Positions 35,713 through 44,145 of a stretch of 64,000 nucleotides of DNA are shown here, piece after piece. The stretch lies in contig NZ_LMPU01000001.1 in assembly GCF_001423945.1 (NCBI RefSeq), forward strand, positions 1,299,971-1,363,970, read 5' to 3'. The notes under the pieces are model-generated. The model did no database searches. It saw nothing but the letters and a program-made list of their open reading frames with translations, and was not told the DNA's origin. The translations under genes and the position numbers were made by a program. How positions within the stretch are numbered: the stretch's first letter is position 1; each line of letters begins with the position of its first letter. This DNA comes from Pedobacter sp. Leaf194 (GTDB lineage: Bacteria > Bacteroidota > Bacteroidia > Sphingobacteriales > Sphingobacteriaceae).

Positions 35713-36711
35713 TTGGCTCAGAAAGAAAATGCCCGCTCGGAGAAAAGCGAGCTACACCCACGCAACAAACACCGTTCGCGTTACAATTTTAAACAACTTA
35801 TCGGAACATCAAAAGAATTGAAACGCTTTGTTTTTAAAAACGAACATGACGATGATTCAATAGATTTCGCTGATCAAAGTGCAGTAAAAGCTTTGAACAA
35901 GGCGTTGTTGAAGCACTTTTATAATATTCCGCAATGGGATATTCCGAAAGATTATCTTTGTCCGCCAATACCTGGCCGGGCAGATTACATTCACTACGTG
36001 GCCGATCTTTTAGGTTCGAGTAATGATGGAAAACTTCCGAAAGGTAGCAATATAAAAGTGCTTGATGTTGGCGTTGGCGCTAATTGTATTTACCCGATTA
36101 TTGGTCATCAGGAGTATGGCTGGAACTTTGTTGGCTCTGATATCGATCCGCTTTCAATAGAATCAGCGAAGCGCATTGTTGATGCCAACAAATCTTTACA
36201 AGGTGCGGTTGAAATTCGTTTGCAGTCTTCAAAAATGGGGATTTTTAGAGGTATTGTAGGTGCCCGAGAAAAATTTGATGCAGTGGTGTGTAATCCGCCG
36301 TTTCACTCATCTTTAAAAGAAGCAGAGCAGGGAACCCGACAAAAATGGCGCAACCTTGGTGGCAACGAAAAAGAAGTAAAACATGTTTTAAACTTCGGTG
36401 GAAACAAAGCAGAACTTTGGTGCCCTGGTGGTGAGCGTGCTTTTGTAGAGCAGATGATTATTCAAAGTGCTCAAATTTCCAATCAGTGTTTATGGTTTAC
36501 GTCGCTGGTGTCTAAAAGTGCAAACTTAAAAAGCATTTACAGTGCGCTAATTAAGGCCAAGGCTTTCGAAGTTACAACAGTTCAAATGAGCCAGGGACAA
36601 AAAGTTAGCCGCTTTGTGGCATGGACTTTCCATGATGAAGCTGCTCAGGCCGAGTGGGCTAAAGGCTGGAAAGCGGAACCGAAACCAAAAACGGAAGATA
36701 AAGCCGTTTAA
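35713..36711 (+). CDS. rlmF: 23S rRNA (adenine-1618-N6)-methyltransferase RlmF (TTG start)
   Basis: 332 residues. It methylates A1618 of 23S rRNA using S-adenosylmethionine. The basic N-terminus ELHPRNKHRSRYNFKQLI is diagnostic. KVLDVGVGANCIYPIIG (about 115-131) is the AdoMet loop, and VVCNPPFHSS is the NPPF catalytic motif. The start must be TTG: an in-frame stop (TAA at 35695-35697) lies just upstream and no ATG is available before the conserved region. The C-terminus ends in a Lys/Glu/Pro-rich tail. A perfect hairpin terminator follows 20 bases after the stop codon. Confidence 0.94.
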   Translation: MAQKENARSEKSELHPRNKHRSRYNFKQLIGTSKELKRFVFKNEHDDDSIDFADQSAVKALNKALLKHFYNIPQWDIPKDYLCPPIPGRADYIHYVADLLGSSNDGKLPKGSNIKVLDVGVGANCIYPIIGHQEYGWNFVGSDIDPLSIESAKRIVDANKSLQGAVEIRLQSSKMGIFRGIVGAREKFDAVVCNPPFHSSLKEAEQGTRQKWRNLGGNEKEVKHVLNFGGNKAELWCPGGERAFVEQMIIQSAQISNQCLWFTSLVSKSANLKSIYSALIKAKAFEVTTVQMSQGQKVSRFVAWTFHDEAAQAEWAKGWKAEPKPKTEDKAV

Positions 36712-36731
36712 AATAAAAAAAATATACCCAC

Positions 36732-36766
36732 AGCCGAACCAATGAAAAATTGGTTCGGCTTTTTTT
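36732..36766 (+). terminator. Rho-independent terminator after rlmF
   Basis: AGCCGAACCAAT pairs perfectly with ATTGGTTCGGCT (12 bp) around a 4-base loop, followed by a run of T. Confidence 0.93.
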
Positions 36767-36847
36767 ATGTTGATTTAATTCTATTTCTGCTGTTCGGCAT
36801 TAGCAATGCCGACCACTTAACAAAGGATTTTTAGTCCTTAAATTGAG

Positions 36848-37273
36848 CTACTTTTTCTCGTAAACAATCAAGATAGTGAGATCATTATCATCATTCGGCT
36901 TAATGCTATGAGAACTTCCGGGCCTTGTTAAAATGGCGTCGCCAGGTTTTACCGCAAGGGTTTTGCCGTTCATTTGCATGGTGCCGTTGCCACTGAGAAC
37001 GTAATAAATTTCATCTTCTTTCTGGAGGTGATAACCAATGGATGACCCAGGCTTTAAAACCCTTTTTCGGAAAACTGTTTTGAGATTCTTAGCCTCGCCA
37101 AAGAAATTGTAACCAATGGTTTCGCCACCCCCGTTATGCGTTCCCGGTTCTATTTTTGCCACTTCGGCATCGTTTTGTAAAATGTATTTTGCCGTATCGG
37201 GTGTTTGTGCTTTTAGCCCGGTGCACATAAGCGCCGAGAGAAGCATGATTATAAATGTAATTTGTATTTTCAT
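36848..37273 (-). CDS. Exported single-domain cupin protein
   Basis: 141 residues with a signal peptide ending near LKAQ (about 23). A cupin beta-barrel is evident: GSSIGYHLQKEDEIYYVLSGNG holds cupin motif 1 with the metal-type residues His, Glu and Glu, and GDAILTRPGSSHSIKPNDD holds motif 2 with one His. A metal site is therefore plausible. Small cupins of this kind include isomerases, dioxygenase-like proteins and pure binders, so no reaction can be assigned. It is a lone minus-strand gene between rlmF and sucD, with its promoter region facing sucD. Confidence 0.82.
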   Translation of the reverse strand: MKIQITFIIMLLSALMCTGLKAQTPDTAKYILQNDAEVAKIEPGTHNGGGETIGYNFFGEAKNLKTVFRKRVLKPGSSIGYHLQKEDEIYYVLSGNGTMQMNGKTLAVKPGDAILTRPGSSHSIKPNDDNDLTILIVYEKK

Positions 37274-37330
37274 AACTTTTCCAACCTAAAAATTAAAAAT
37301 TCTTGGGCCATTATAGGCCTAGCCGCAAAG

Positions 37331-37414
37331 GTTTTCGCTTCTACCTTTCTGCTTTAACCTTTTTGCTTTGAGCTCCAAGTTCTTCGCTTCAGCCATTCCG
37401 CTCTCGGCTCGAGT
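37331..37414 (+). repeat. Heptad-periodic tract, 12 units of seven bases
   Basis: The stretch divides without gaps into GTTTTCG, CTTCTAC, CTTTCTG, CTTTAAC, CTTTTTG, CTTTGAG, CTCCAAG, TTCTTCG, CTTCAGC, CATTCCG, CTCTCGG and CTCGAGT. Most units follow C-T-T-T-N-N-G or a near variant. The block CTTTCTGCTTTAACCTTT recurs on the minus strand at 41340-41374. No coding or promoter role is evident. Confidence 0.65.
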
Positions 37415-37624
37415 AAATTTAAGCGTTTTGTATGGTTGTTGCCAAAAGCGAATTACTTTTGTTAAATAAACCTGATTGCAACGAAAATGCTTTTACAAAA
37501 CCGAAAAGGTTTGCAAAACCTGTTTGGTTGGAAAAGTATTGTAGTGTAAAGCAGGGCTGTAGTCGCCATAAATAAATTACTTACATTTTCCTGAAAAAAC
37601 GGGCTAAATAATCTATTTTTAGGC

Positions 37625-37654
37625 TTGACTTTCCAGTCAATAATATTAGCTTTG
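37625..37654 (+). promoter_or_regulatory. sucD promoter with palindrome over the -33 element
   Basis: TTG at 37625-37627 and TAGCTTTG (exact TAnnTTTG) at 37647-37654 are 19 bases apart, the usual Bacteroidota spacing. The -33 TTG is part of a perfect inverted repeat, TTGACT-ttcc-AGTCAA (37625-37640). Only 18 bases separate the -7 box from the ATG, so the leader must be very short. Confidence 0.65.
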
Positions 37655-37672
37655 CACAAAAAAAATTGATAC

Positions 37673-38545
37673 ATGAGCGTTTTAGTAAATAAAGATTCTA
37701 AGGTTATCGTTCAGGGTTTTACCGGAAACGAAGGAACTTACCATGCTGAGCAGATGCTTGCATACGGTACAAACGTAGTTGGTGGTGTTACGCCTGGCAA
37801 AGGTGGGCAATTACATTTAGATAAGCCTGTTTTTAATACTGTTAAAGATGCTGTTGATAAAACAGGAGCAAATGTATCTATCATTTTCGTTCCACCTGCT
37901 TTTGCTGCTGATGCGATTATGGAGGCTGCCGAAGGTGGTATTAAAGTGATTGTTTGTATTACTGAAGGTATCCCAACAAAGGATATGATTCAGGTGAAAG
38001 AATATATTGCAGACCGCGATGTGACTTTGATTGGTCCGAATTGCCCGGGAATTATTACTGCTGATGAAGCTAAAATTGGTATTATGCCAGGATTTATCTT
38101 CAAAAAAGGTAATGTTGGTGTTGTTTCTAAATCCGGAACATTAACATATGAGGCTGTAGACCAAGTTGTTAAAGCTGGTTTGGGCATTACCACTGCTATT
38201 GGCATTGGCGGCGACCCAATTATTGGCACGCCAACAGTTGAAGCGGTTAAATTATTAATGAATGACCCGGAAACCCATGGTATCATCATGATTGGTGAAA
38301 TTGGCGGTGGTATGGAAGCTGAAGCTGCCCGTTGGATTAAAGAACATGGTACAAAACCGGTAGTTGGTTTTATTGCTGGGCAAACTGCGCCTCCAGGACG
38401 TAGAATGGGCCATGCTGGTGCTATTGTTGGCGGTGCCGATGATACAGCTGCTGCAAAAATGAAAATCATGCGTGAGTGCGGAATTCGCGTTGTTGAAAGT
38501 CCTGCGGAAATTGGTGCTGCAATGGCAGAAGAATTAGCAAAATAA
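37673..38545 (+). CDS. sucD: Succinyl-CoA ligase, alpha subunit
   Basis: 290 residues, full length. It works with the beta subunit SucC in the TCA cycle, converting succinyl-CoA to succinate with formation of ATP or GTP. Seen: the N-terminal CoA-binding Rossmann fold ([19 protein letters not shown]), [20 protein letters not shown], and the phosphohistidine motif [13 protein letters not shown] with active-site His247. The partner gene sucC is not adjacent here, a split arrangement that I believe is common in Bacteroidota. It has its own promoter with an overlapping palindrome and a strong terminator, so it is monocistronic. Confidence 0.97.
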   Translation: MSVLVNKDSKVIVQGFTGNEGTYHAEQMLAYGTNVVGGVTPGKGGQLHLDKPVFNTVKDAVDKTGANVSIIFVPPAFAADAIMEAAEGGIKVIVCITEGIPTKDMIQVKEYIADRDVTLIGPNCPGIITADEAKIGIMPGFIFKKGNVGVVSKSGTLTYEAVDQVVKAGLGITTAIGIGGDPIIGTPTVEAVKLLMNDPETHGIIMIGEIGGGMEAEAARWIKEHGTKPVVGFIAGQTAPPGRRMGHAGAIVGGADDTAAAKMKIMRECGIRVVESPAEIGAAMAEELAK

Positions 38546-38568
38546 GATTTCAAAACATTTATAAAGAG

Positions 38569-38603
38569 AAAGCGTTTCGGTTAATCCCGAGACGCTTTTT
38601 TTT
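38569..38603 (+). terminator. Rho-independent terminator after sucD
   Basis: AAAGCGTTTCGG pairs with CCGAGACGCTTT (one wobble) around a 6-base loop, followed by a T run. Confidence 0.9.
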
Positions 38604-38808
38604 GGCCTCGCCCCGTCACAGTTGTTGCGCCGGCTAATTTCTGCTGTCCCGCTTCTCAAAGTGATCGATTTGCAGATTGGAAGCATTACCGCATCACAAA
38701 ACAGCGGTTACCAATCCTTAAGGGCCATTATTTATCATCAGTTTGTAAACACTAAAGCAATCGGCAAGGCCAGCAAACCAAAATGAAATTTGTAGCGTAT
38801 ATTGGAGT

Positions 38809-39312
38809 ATGAAAACGTTGTTAAATAAACTATTTTTGGTCTCAGCTGTTGTCTTAATTACGGGATTATCAGCCTGCGCTCAAAAGCAAGACAGAAAAGA
38901 AGTAAAGCAAGCCGAGCAATCAGAAAATATTACACCGAAGAAGAAAATGAACTGGAATCCATTAACACCCGAAGAAGAAAGAGTAATTGTAAATAAAGGC
39001 ACCGAGTATCCTGGTACCGGCAAATACGAACACACAACAGATAAAGGCACCTATACCTGCAAACGTTGCAATGCTGCATTGTACCGTTCGGAAAGTAAGT
39101 TTGATGCACACTGCGGATGGCCGGCTTTTGATGATGAAATTAAAGGTGCTGTAAAAAGAATTCCCGATCCGGATGGTTCGCGTACAGAAATTGTTTGTGC
39201 TAACTGTGGCGCACATTTGGGGCACGTATTTTTGGGCGAAGGATTTACCAATAAAGACACCCGTCATTGTGTAAATTCTATCTCAATGAATTTTGTTGCC
39301 GATAAAAAATAA
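38809..39312 (+). CDS. msrB: Peptide-methionine (R)-S-oxide reductase MsrB, predicted lipoprotein
   Basis: 167 residues. It reduces methionine-R-sulfoxide in oxidised proteins. The N-terminus is a lipoprotein signal with lipobox GLSAC (Cys23), so the enzyme should be membrane-anchored outside the cytoplasm and need an exported electron donor. The MsrB domain (about 50-163) has zinc cysteines 84/87 and 130/133 (CKRC, CANC) and the catalytic Cys154 in RHCVNSISMNF. HCGWPAF is the conserved substrate segment. A hairpin terminator follows, and the gene appears monocistronic. Confidence 0.95.
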   Translation: MKTLLNKLFLVSAVVLITGLSACAQKQDRKEVKQAEQSENITPKKKMNWNPLTPEEERVIVNKGTEYPGTGKYEHTTDKGTYTCKRCNAALYRSESKFDAHCGWPAFDDEIKGAVKRIPDPDGSRTEIVCANCGAHLGHVFLGEGFTNKDTRHCVNSISMNFVADKK

Positions 39313-39337
39313 GGTGGGTATAGTGAGGTTAGGTAAG

Positions 39338-39368
39338 GGCGTACAGCGATAAGTTGTACGCCTTTTTT
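39338..39368 (+). terminator. Rho-independent terminator after msrB
   Basis: GGCGTACA pairs with TGTACGCC around a 9-base loop, followed by six T. Confidence 0.85.
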
Positions 39369-39500
39369 ATTAAATTTCTTTGAGCTTTCGGTTGAAGAAA
39401 TTTGTTGGTTTTCTAACAAAAATTTGGTGTTTACACTATCTGATTTTATGCCCATTGGGCTGCAGTTTTTCCACAAATTATTGATTATAAACTAAATGCT

Positions 39501-39508
39501 TATATTTG
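39501..39508 (+). promoter_or_regulatory. Candidate -7 box (TATATTTG) for the RlpA-like gene
   Basis: Exact TAnnTTTG box 26 bases before the ATG, with a TTG at 39481-39483, 17 bases further upstream. Confidence 0.45.
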
Positions 39509-39534
39509 CAGGCTCGGTAATGAAATTTTAGCCT

Positions 39535-39915
39535 ATGAAATATTTTCTGTTATTAAGTTTTTGTTTTTTGTTTTTACAAGGTAAAGCACAAAATTCTGGG
39601 TCGTTAAATGAACCAGATAGCGTTAAAAAAACAGTTCTAGCAACTTACTACCACAGAAAATTTGAAGGGCGCCGAACCACAAGCGGCGCAAAATACAGAG
39701 CAAAAAAACTTACTGCCGCACATCGTACTTTGCCACTAGGTACGCTAATTACCGTAACCAATCCAGACAATGGCAAATCGGTAATTGTAAAGGTGAACGA
39801 CCGCGGACCATTCTCTAAAAAGCTTGCTATCGATTTGTCTGAACGTGCTGCTAAACAGATTGGTATCTTTACTAAAGGCGTTGCCAGAGTTAAACTCAGT
39901 TATACATTAGAGTAG
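39535..39915 (+). CDS. Small exported RlpA-like (double-psi beta-barrel) protein
   Basis: 126 residues with a signal peptide ending at GKAQ (about 19). The rest is one double-psi beta-barrel domain: LATYYHRKFEGRRTTSG, AHRTLPLGTLITVTNPDNGK and VNDRGPFSKKLAIDLSERAA. These carry the conserved Asp of the NDRGPF motif and the His of AAHRTLP. RlpA proteins are septal peptidoglycan glycosylases that act on denuded glycan strands. This one lacks the SPOR domain of E. coli RlpA, so it is a minimal form and catalytic activity is only probable. It is a single gene between msrB and the nrd genes. Confidence 0.9.
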   Translation: MKYFLLLSFCFLFLQGKAQNSGSLNEPDSVKKTVLATYYHRKFEGRRTTSGAKYRAKKLTAAHRTLPLGTLITVTNPDNGKSVIVKVNDRGPFSKKLAIDLSERAAKQIGIFTKGVARVKLSYTLE

Positions 39916-39969
39916 TATTAGTAATACTGAATTTCGGCCTTAATTTAACCCCCAATTTAAGTTATTAAC

Positions 39970-40017
39970 AATCATTTAGGTTTCCTAAACCCTTAAAAAG
40001 AAATGATTAGCTTTTTT
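39970..40017 (+). terminator. Terminator candidate after the RlpA-like gene
   Basis: An outer stem AATCATTT/AAATGATT encloses a perfect inner hairpin TTTAGG-ttt-CCTAAA and is followed by a T run. The large partly unpaired loop makes it weaker than the others in the window. Confidence 0.55.
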
Positions 40018-40109
40018 TTCGCCTGAAAATGATATTTAGCTGATGCATTTATCCACTAAAATCTTGTTAGTGTTAACAACTTTGATCATCGAAAAAGGGC
40101 TGCGGTATA

Positions 40110-40117
40110 TATATTTG
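40110..40117 (+). promoter_or_regulatory. Candidate -7 box (TATATTTG) far upstream of nrdB
   Basis: An exact TAnnTTTG box 251 bases before the chosen nrdB start. If used, the leader is unusually long for this window, where other boxes lie 7 to 70 bases from the start codon. Confidence 0.4.
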
Positions 40118-40368
40118 TTATAACAAAGTTCTTTAACTTCTTACCCTTTAAAACAGTTACAAAAGCTTAATTTTTAGGAATTTACAAATGCATTTCTCTA
40201 TTGCGGATGTGAAATTTCCCAAACTAAAAAACAAGTTGTTTGCAAGGCGACGGAGTTAGCACTTTCACTAAAAGAGTTTTGATAAAAGACGTTACAATCA
40301 TCATATAAAATTGATGGATGCGTGGTTTTGTCGGCTCTGTTTATAATGAGATTAAAAAATATCAGCGT

Positions 40369-41340
40369 ATGGAACAGGAATTACTACTACAAGAAAACAA
40401 AGACCGATTTGTGCTTTTACCCATAAAGTACCCTAAAATATGGGACATGTATAAAAAGACCGAGGCTAGTTTTTGGACCGCAGAAGAAATTGATCTTTCT
40501 GATGACCAGAAACACTGGGATAACCTGAATGATGGAGAAAGACATTTCATCTCTCACATTCTCGCTTTCTTTTCTGCTAGTGATGGTATTGTTAACGAAA
40601 ACCTTGCAGTAAACTTCATGAGCGAAGTGCAATTGCCAGAAGCCCGCTGTTTCTATGGTTTCCAGATTATGATGGAGAATATCCACGCAGAAACCTATGC
40701 TTTACTTATTGATACTTACATTAAAGACCCTGAAGAAAAAGACCGTTTGTTCCATGCTATTGATACTGTTCCGGCAGTAAAAAGAAAGGCTGAATGGGCA
40801 TTGCGGTGGATTGAAAACGGAACTTTCGCAGAGCGTTTAGTAGCTTTTGCTGCCGTTGAAGGCATTTTCTTCAGTGGAAGTTTCTGCTCTATTTTCTGGT
40901 TAAAGAAACGTGGCCTAATGCCAGGCTTAACTTTCAGTAATGAATTGATTTCAAGAGATGAAGGCTCGCACTGCGAGTTTGCCTGCCTGCTTTACAGTAT
41001 GTTGAGCAACAAATTGAGTGAGGAAGCCGTTCACGGAATCATCAGCGATGCAGTAGAAATTGAAAAAGAATTTATAACCGATGCCTTGCCAGTTGCCCTA
41101 ATTGGTATGAATGCAAAGTTAATGAGCCAATACATCGAATTCGTAGCCGATAGATGGTTACAGGAATTGGGCTACAAAAAGATATACAACGCAACAAACC
41201 CGTTCGATTTCATGGAAATGATTTCATTACAGGGAAAAACAAATTTCTTCGAGAAACGCGTTGGCGATTATCAAAAAAGCGGAGTGTTAACATCTGCAGA
41301 TAATAATAAACAAGCGTTCTCTTTGGATGAAGACTTTTAA
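40369..41340 (+). CDS. nrdB: Class Ia ribonucleotide reductase small subunit NrdB (eukaryote-like)
   Basis: 323 residues from the ATG at 40369 ([20 protein letters not shown]); an ATG at 40318 would add 17 unlikely residues. It houses the di-iron tyrosyl radical cofactor for making deoxynucleotides. Ligands seen are Asp42 ([10 protein letters not shown]), Glu103 and His106 ([10 protein letters not shown]) with radical Tyr110, then EGIFFSGSF and [10 protein letters not shown]. The sequence resembles the vertebrate R2 protein more than E. coli NrdB ([20 protein letters not shown] is shared with human R2), which agrees with the known grouping of Bacteroidota class Ia enzymes. nrdA follows after 209 bases of repeat-derived sequence. 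Confidence 0.96.
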   Translation: MEQELLLQENKDRFVLLPIKYPKIWDMYKKTEASFWTAEEIDLSDDQKHWDNLNDGERHFISHILAFFSASDGIVNENLAVNFMSEVQLPEARCFYGFQIMMENIHAETYALLIDTYIKDPEEKDRLFHAIDTVPAVKRKAEWALRWIENGTFAERLVAFAAVEGIFFSGSFCSIFWLKKRGLMPGLTFSNELISRDEGSHCEFACLLYSMLSNKLSEEAVHGIISDAVEIEKEFITDALPVALIGMNAKLMSQYIEFVADRWLQELGYKKIYNATNPFDFMEMISLQGKTNFFEKRVGDYQKSGVLTSADNNKQAFSLDEDF

Positions 41341-41374
41341 GAAAAGCTTAAAGCACAAAGGTTAAAGCAGAAAG
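41340..41374 (-). repeat. Heptad-periodic tract, five units
   Basis: On the plus strand: AGAAAAG, CTTAAAG, CACAAAG, GTTAAAG and CAGAAAG, all ending in AAAG. The reverse complement is CTTT plus three variable bases, the same unit as in 37331-37414. It begins at the last base of nrdB. Confidence 0.6.
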
Positions 41375-41549
41375 CTTCCAGTCGCCGTCATGGCGAGGGA
41401 CGATGTAACCTTAATGCAAAATAAAAATAAACAAATTACATACGCGAGCGCAAGTGTTGATGCTTGATACCCGCTACTAAATATAAAATTCGCCTTGAAA
41501 GGGCCTCCTCTTGTGGAGGGTTGGGATGGGCTTAAAAATCTCGTAAACT
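41375..41549. other. Repeat remnants between nrdB and nrdA
   Basis: Segments such as CCGTCATGGCGAGGGACGATG and a CCTCC-tcttgt-GGAGG hairpin (about 41503-41518) look like decayed dispersed repeats and not coding or promoter sequence. They separate two genes whose products form one enzyme. Confidence 0.45.
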
Positions 41550-43934
41550 ATGTTCGTACTAAAAAGAGATGGCCGCAAAGAGGCGGTGCAATTCGACAAA
41601 ATCACGGCTAGGATTCAAAAGCTGTGCTATGGTTTAAATCCAGAACTCGTAGACCCGATCGACGTTGCCAAAAAGGTAATCGAAGGTTTATATGATGGTG
41701 TAACTACTTCAGAGTTGGATAATCTTGCCGCAGAAACTGCTGCATCATTAACCACAAAACACCCGGATTATGCTTTGCTCGCATCGCGTATCGCGGTTTC
41801 CAACCTGCATAAAAACACAACTAAGTCATTCTCGGGTACAATGAAAATGTTGTACGAATATTTCGACCCAAAAGCACAGAAAGCGGCACCGCTTATCGCT
41901 GATGATGTTTATGAGATTATTGAAAAGAATAAGGACATTTTAGACAGTTCTATCATTTACGATCGCGATTTCGGATTCGATTACTTCGGTTTCAAAACTT
42001 TAGAAAAGTCTTACCTTTTAAAGGTAAACAACAAAATTGTAGAACGTCCTCAGCATTTGTTTATGCGTGTTTCTGTCGGTATCCATAAAGAAGATATCGA
42101 AAGTGCAATCAAAACGTATAACTTAATGAGCGAGCGTTGGTTTACACACGCTACACCAACCTTATTTAATGCTGCTACCCCAAAACCACAAATGTCATCA
42201 TGTTTCTTGTTAACCATGCAAGATGATAGTATCGAGGGGATTTATGATACGTTGAAACAGACTGCTAAAATCTCACAAAGTGCTGGCGGTATTGGTTTAA
42301 GCATCCACAACATACGTGCTACTGGTTCTTACATTGGCGGTACAAACGGTACAAGTAATGGTATCATTCCAATGTTACGTGTATTTAACGATACAGCCCG
42401 TTACGTAGATCAAGGTGGAGGTAAGCGTAAAGGCGCATTTGCAATTTATCTAGAGCCTTGGCATGCCGATGTTTTCGAGTTCTTAGATTTACGTAAAAAC
42501 CACGGTAAAGAAGAAATGCGTGCCCGCGATTTATTTTACGCCCTGTGGATTAACGATTTGTTTATGCAGCGTGTTAAAGATAACGGCGAATGGACCTTGT
42601 TCTGTCCGCACGAAGCACCAGGTTTGGCAGATTGTTTCGGTAAAGAATTCGAAGATTTATATACTAAATACGAAGCTGAAGGCCGTGGACGTAAAACAAT
42701 TAAAGCGCAGGAGCTTTGGTTCGCGATTTTAGATTCGCAGATTGAAACCGGTACGCCTTACATGTTGTTTAAAGATGCAGCGAACAGTAAATCAAACCAA
42801 CAAAACTTAGGTACAATTAAGAGTTCTAACTTATGTACTGAAATTATAGAATACACTTCTAAAGATGAGGTTGCGGTTTGTAATCTAGCGTCGCTTGCTT
42901 TGCCTCGTTTCGTAATTAACGGTGCTTTCGACCACCAAAAATTATACGATGTAACTTATCAGGCTACGTTAAACCTGAATAAAATCATCGACCATAACTA
43001 TTACCCGGTTCAGGAAGCGGAGAACTCGAACATGCGCCACCGTCCGGTTGGTTTAGGTGTACAGGGTTTGGCTGATGCATTCATCTTGTTGCGTTTACCG
43101 TTCGAAAGCGATGAAGCAAAACGCTTAAACAAAGATATTTTCGAAACGATTTATTTCGCTTCGATGACAGCTTCTAACGATTTAGCTGTAAAACATGGTC
43201 CTTACCAAACGTTTAAAGGTTCGCCATTATCAAAAGGTCAATTCCAGTTCGACTTATGGAATGTAACGCCAGACAGCGGCCGTTGGGATTGGAGTGCCTT
43301 ACGCAAAAAAGTAGTTAAAGATGGAGTATACAACTCTTTATTAGTTGCGCCAATGCCAACAGCCTCTACTTCTCAGATTTTGGGTAACAACGAATGTTTC
43401 GAGCCATATACTTCAAACATCTATACTCGTCGCGTGTTAAGTGGAGAGTTCGTTGTTGTAAACAAACACTTGCTGAAAGATTTAGTAGCGCTAGGTTTGT
43501 GGAACAACGATATGAAAAATCAAATCATATTGGCTAACGGTTCAATCCAGGCTATTCCATCAATTCCTGACTATATTAAAGAACTGTACAAAACTGTTTG
43601 GGAAATTAAGATGCGTAACATCATCGATATGGCTGCAGATCGTGGTGCATACATCTGTCAATCGCAATCCCTAAACTTATTTGTAAATGCTCCAAATACG
43701 TCGAAATTAACTTCAATGCACTTTTATGCATGGGAGAAAGGCTTGAAAACAGGTATGTATTACCTGCGTACCCAGGCGGCATCGCAGGCAGTTAAGTTTA
43801 CAGTAGAAAACCAGGGTGGTAAAGCTATCGAGGCGGTTATTCCGGCTGAGATGACGCAAGACCAGGTTGCGGAAGAAATTGTAGACGGGCCAGTTTGCTC
43901 AATGGAAGAAGGCTGTATCAGCTGTTCAGGTTAA
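41550..43934 (+). CDS. nrdA: Class Ia ribonucleotide reductase large subunit NrdA (eukaryote-like)
   Basis: 794 residues. It reduces ribonucleoside diphosphates. An N-terminal ATP-cone ([20 protein letters not shown], from residue 3) provides allosteric activity control. Catalytic cysteines occur in [23 protein letters not shown] and [11 protein letters not shown]. The C-terminal tail [11 protein letters not shown] carries Cys789 and Cys792, the pair that passes electrons from thioredoxin, plus Cys783. As with NrdB, the sequence follows the eukaryotic R1 type ([30 protein letters not shown] is close to R1). A strong terminator stands 80 bases downstream, flanked by a pair of diverged repeats. 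Confidence 0.97.
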   Translation: MFVLKRDGRKEAVQFDKITARIQKLCYGLNPELVDPIDVAKKVIEGLYDGVTTSELDNLAAETAASLTTKHPDYALLASRIAVSNLHKNTTKSFSGTMKMLYEYFDPKAQKAAPLIADDVYEIIEKNKDILDSSIIYDRDFGFDYFGFKTLEKSYLLKVNNKIVERPQHLFMRVSVGIHKEDIESAIKTYNLMSERWFTHATPTLFNAATPKPQMSSCFLLTMQDDSIEGIYDTLKQTAKISQSAGGIGLSIHNIRATGSYIGGTNGTSNGIIPMLRVFNDTARYVDQGGGKRKGAFAIYLEPWHADVFEFLDLRKNHGKEEMRARDLFYALWINDLFMQRVKDNGEWTLFCPHEAPGLADCFGKEFEDLYTKYEAEGRGRKTIKAQELWFAILDSQIETGTPYMLFKDAANSKSNQQNLGTIKSSNLCTEIIEYTSKDEVAVCNLASLALPRFVINGAFDHQKLYDVTYQATLNLNKIIDHNYYPVQEAENSNMRHRPVGLGVQGLADAFILLRLPFESDEAKRLNKDIFETIYFASMTASNDLAVKHGPYQTFKGSPLSKGQFQFDLWNVTPDSGRWDWSALRKKVVKDGVYNSLLVAPMPTASTSQILGNNECFEPYTSNIYTRRVLSGEFVVVNKHLLKDLVALGLWNNDMKNQIILANGSIQAIPSIPDYIKELYKTVWEIKMRNIIDMAADRGAYICQSQSLNLFVNAPNTSKLTSMHFYAWEKGLKTGMYYLRTQAASQAVKFTVENQGGKAIEAVIPAEMTQDQVAEEIVDGPVCSMEEGCISCSG

Positions 43935-43944
43935 TAAAATCAAT

Positions 43945-43982
43945 CGTTCATCAGCCGTTGGTTCATTACTTTCTAATTCGCC
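43945..43982 (+). repeat. GGTTCATT-type repeat, copy 1
   Basis: 38 bases matching 44077-44114 at 31 positions. Both read GTTCATyAGCCrTTGGTTCA and then ATTA-TTT-AAT-CGCC. The two copies flank the nrdA terminator. Confidence 0.6.
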
Positions 43983-44015
43983 AGCAAACATGAACATTGT
44001 AAAGCAATAAATTTA

Positions 44016-44050
44016 TAAGGTTTTGGGCAAAAGCTCAAAACCTTATTTTT
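44016..44050 (+). terminator. Rho-independent terminator after nrdA
   Basis: TAAGGTTTTG pairs with CAAAACCTTA, with a partly paired inner loop (GGC/GCT), followed by five T. Confidence 0.9.
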
Positions 44051-44076
44051 TGTCCTTACTTTTGATTTAGTTTAAT

Positions 44077-44114
44077 GGTTCATTAGCCATTGGTTCATTA
44101 GTTTTCAATGCGCC
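44077..44114 (+). repeat. GGTTCATT-type repeat, copy 2
   Basis: Second copy of the 38-base repeat. Just beyond it an inverted short version, GAACCAATGAAC (44140-44151), contains the start codon of the CWC gene. Confidence 0.6.
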
Positions 44115-44145
44115 TGATACCAATGAACTACTGAGCAGTGAACCA

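Larger units (their letters stand above)
37274..37672. other. 399-base divergent intergenic region with heptad tract and sucD promoter
   Basis: It holds the heptad tract 37331-37414 and the sucD promoter with an overlapping palindrome (37625-37654). Between them (37415-37620) I see A/T-rich sequence without convincing structure. A minus-strand frame of 70 codons here has no recognisable protein features and starts inside the sucD promoter, so I do not call it. Confidence 0.6.
39916..40368. other. 453-base region: terminator and long leader of nrdB
   Basis: A hairpin terminator candidate stands at 39970-40017, and a TAnnTTTG box at 40110-40117 would give nrdB a 5' leader of about 240 bases. 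I could not recognise a riboswitch class or a convincing NrdR box in the leader. Confidence 0.5.

Noticed and set aside
37462-37674. Minus-strand frame of 70 codons upstream of sucD
   Set aside because: It starts inside the sucD promoter, has no signal, domain or plausible start context, and overlaps A/T-rich noncoding sequence.
38645-38780. Possible fourth copy of the dispersed element after sucD (CTGTCCCGCTTC, CAATCGGC)
   Set aside because: Only fragments of the second and last blocks match. The first block, the spacer length and a central hairpin are missing.
39264-39476. Minus-strand frame of 70 codons across the end of msrB
   Set aside because: It overlaps the msrB coding end and its terminator hairpin, and has no protein-like features.
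39916-40317. Cobalamin riboswitch or NrdR box before nrdB
   Set aside because: No B12-box-like motif or paired NrdR boxes could be recognised. The TATATATTTG stretch is better explained as a promoter box.
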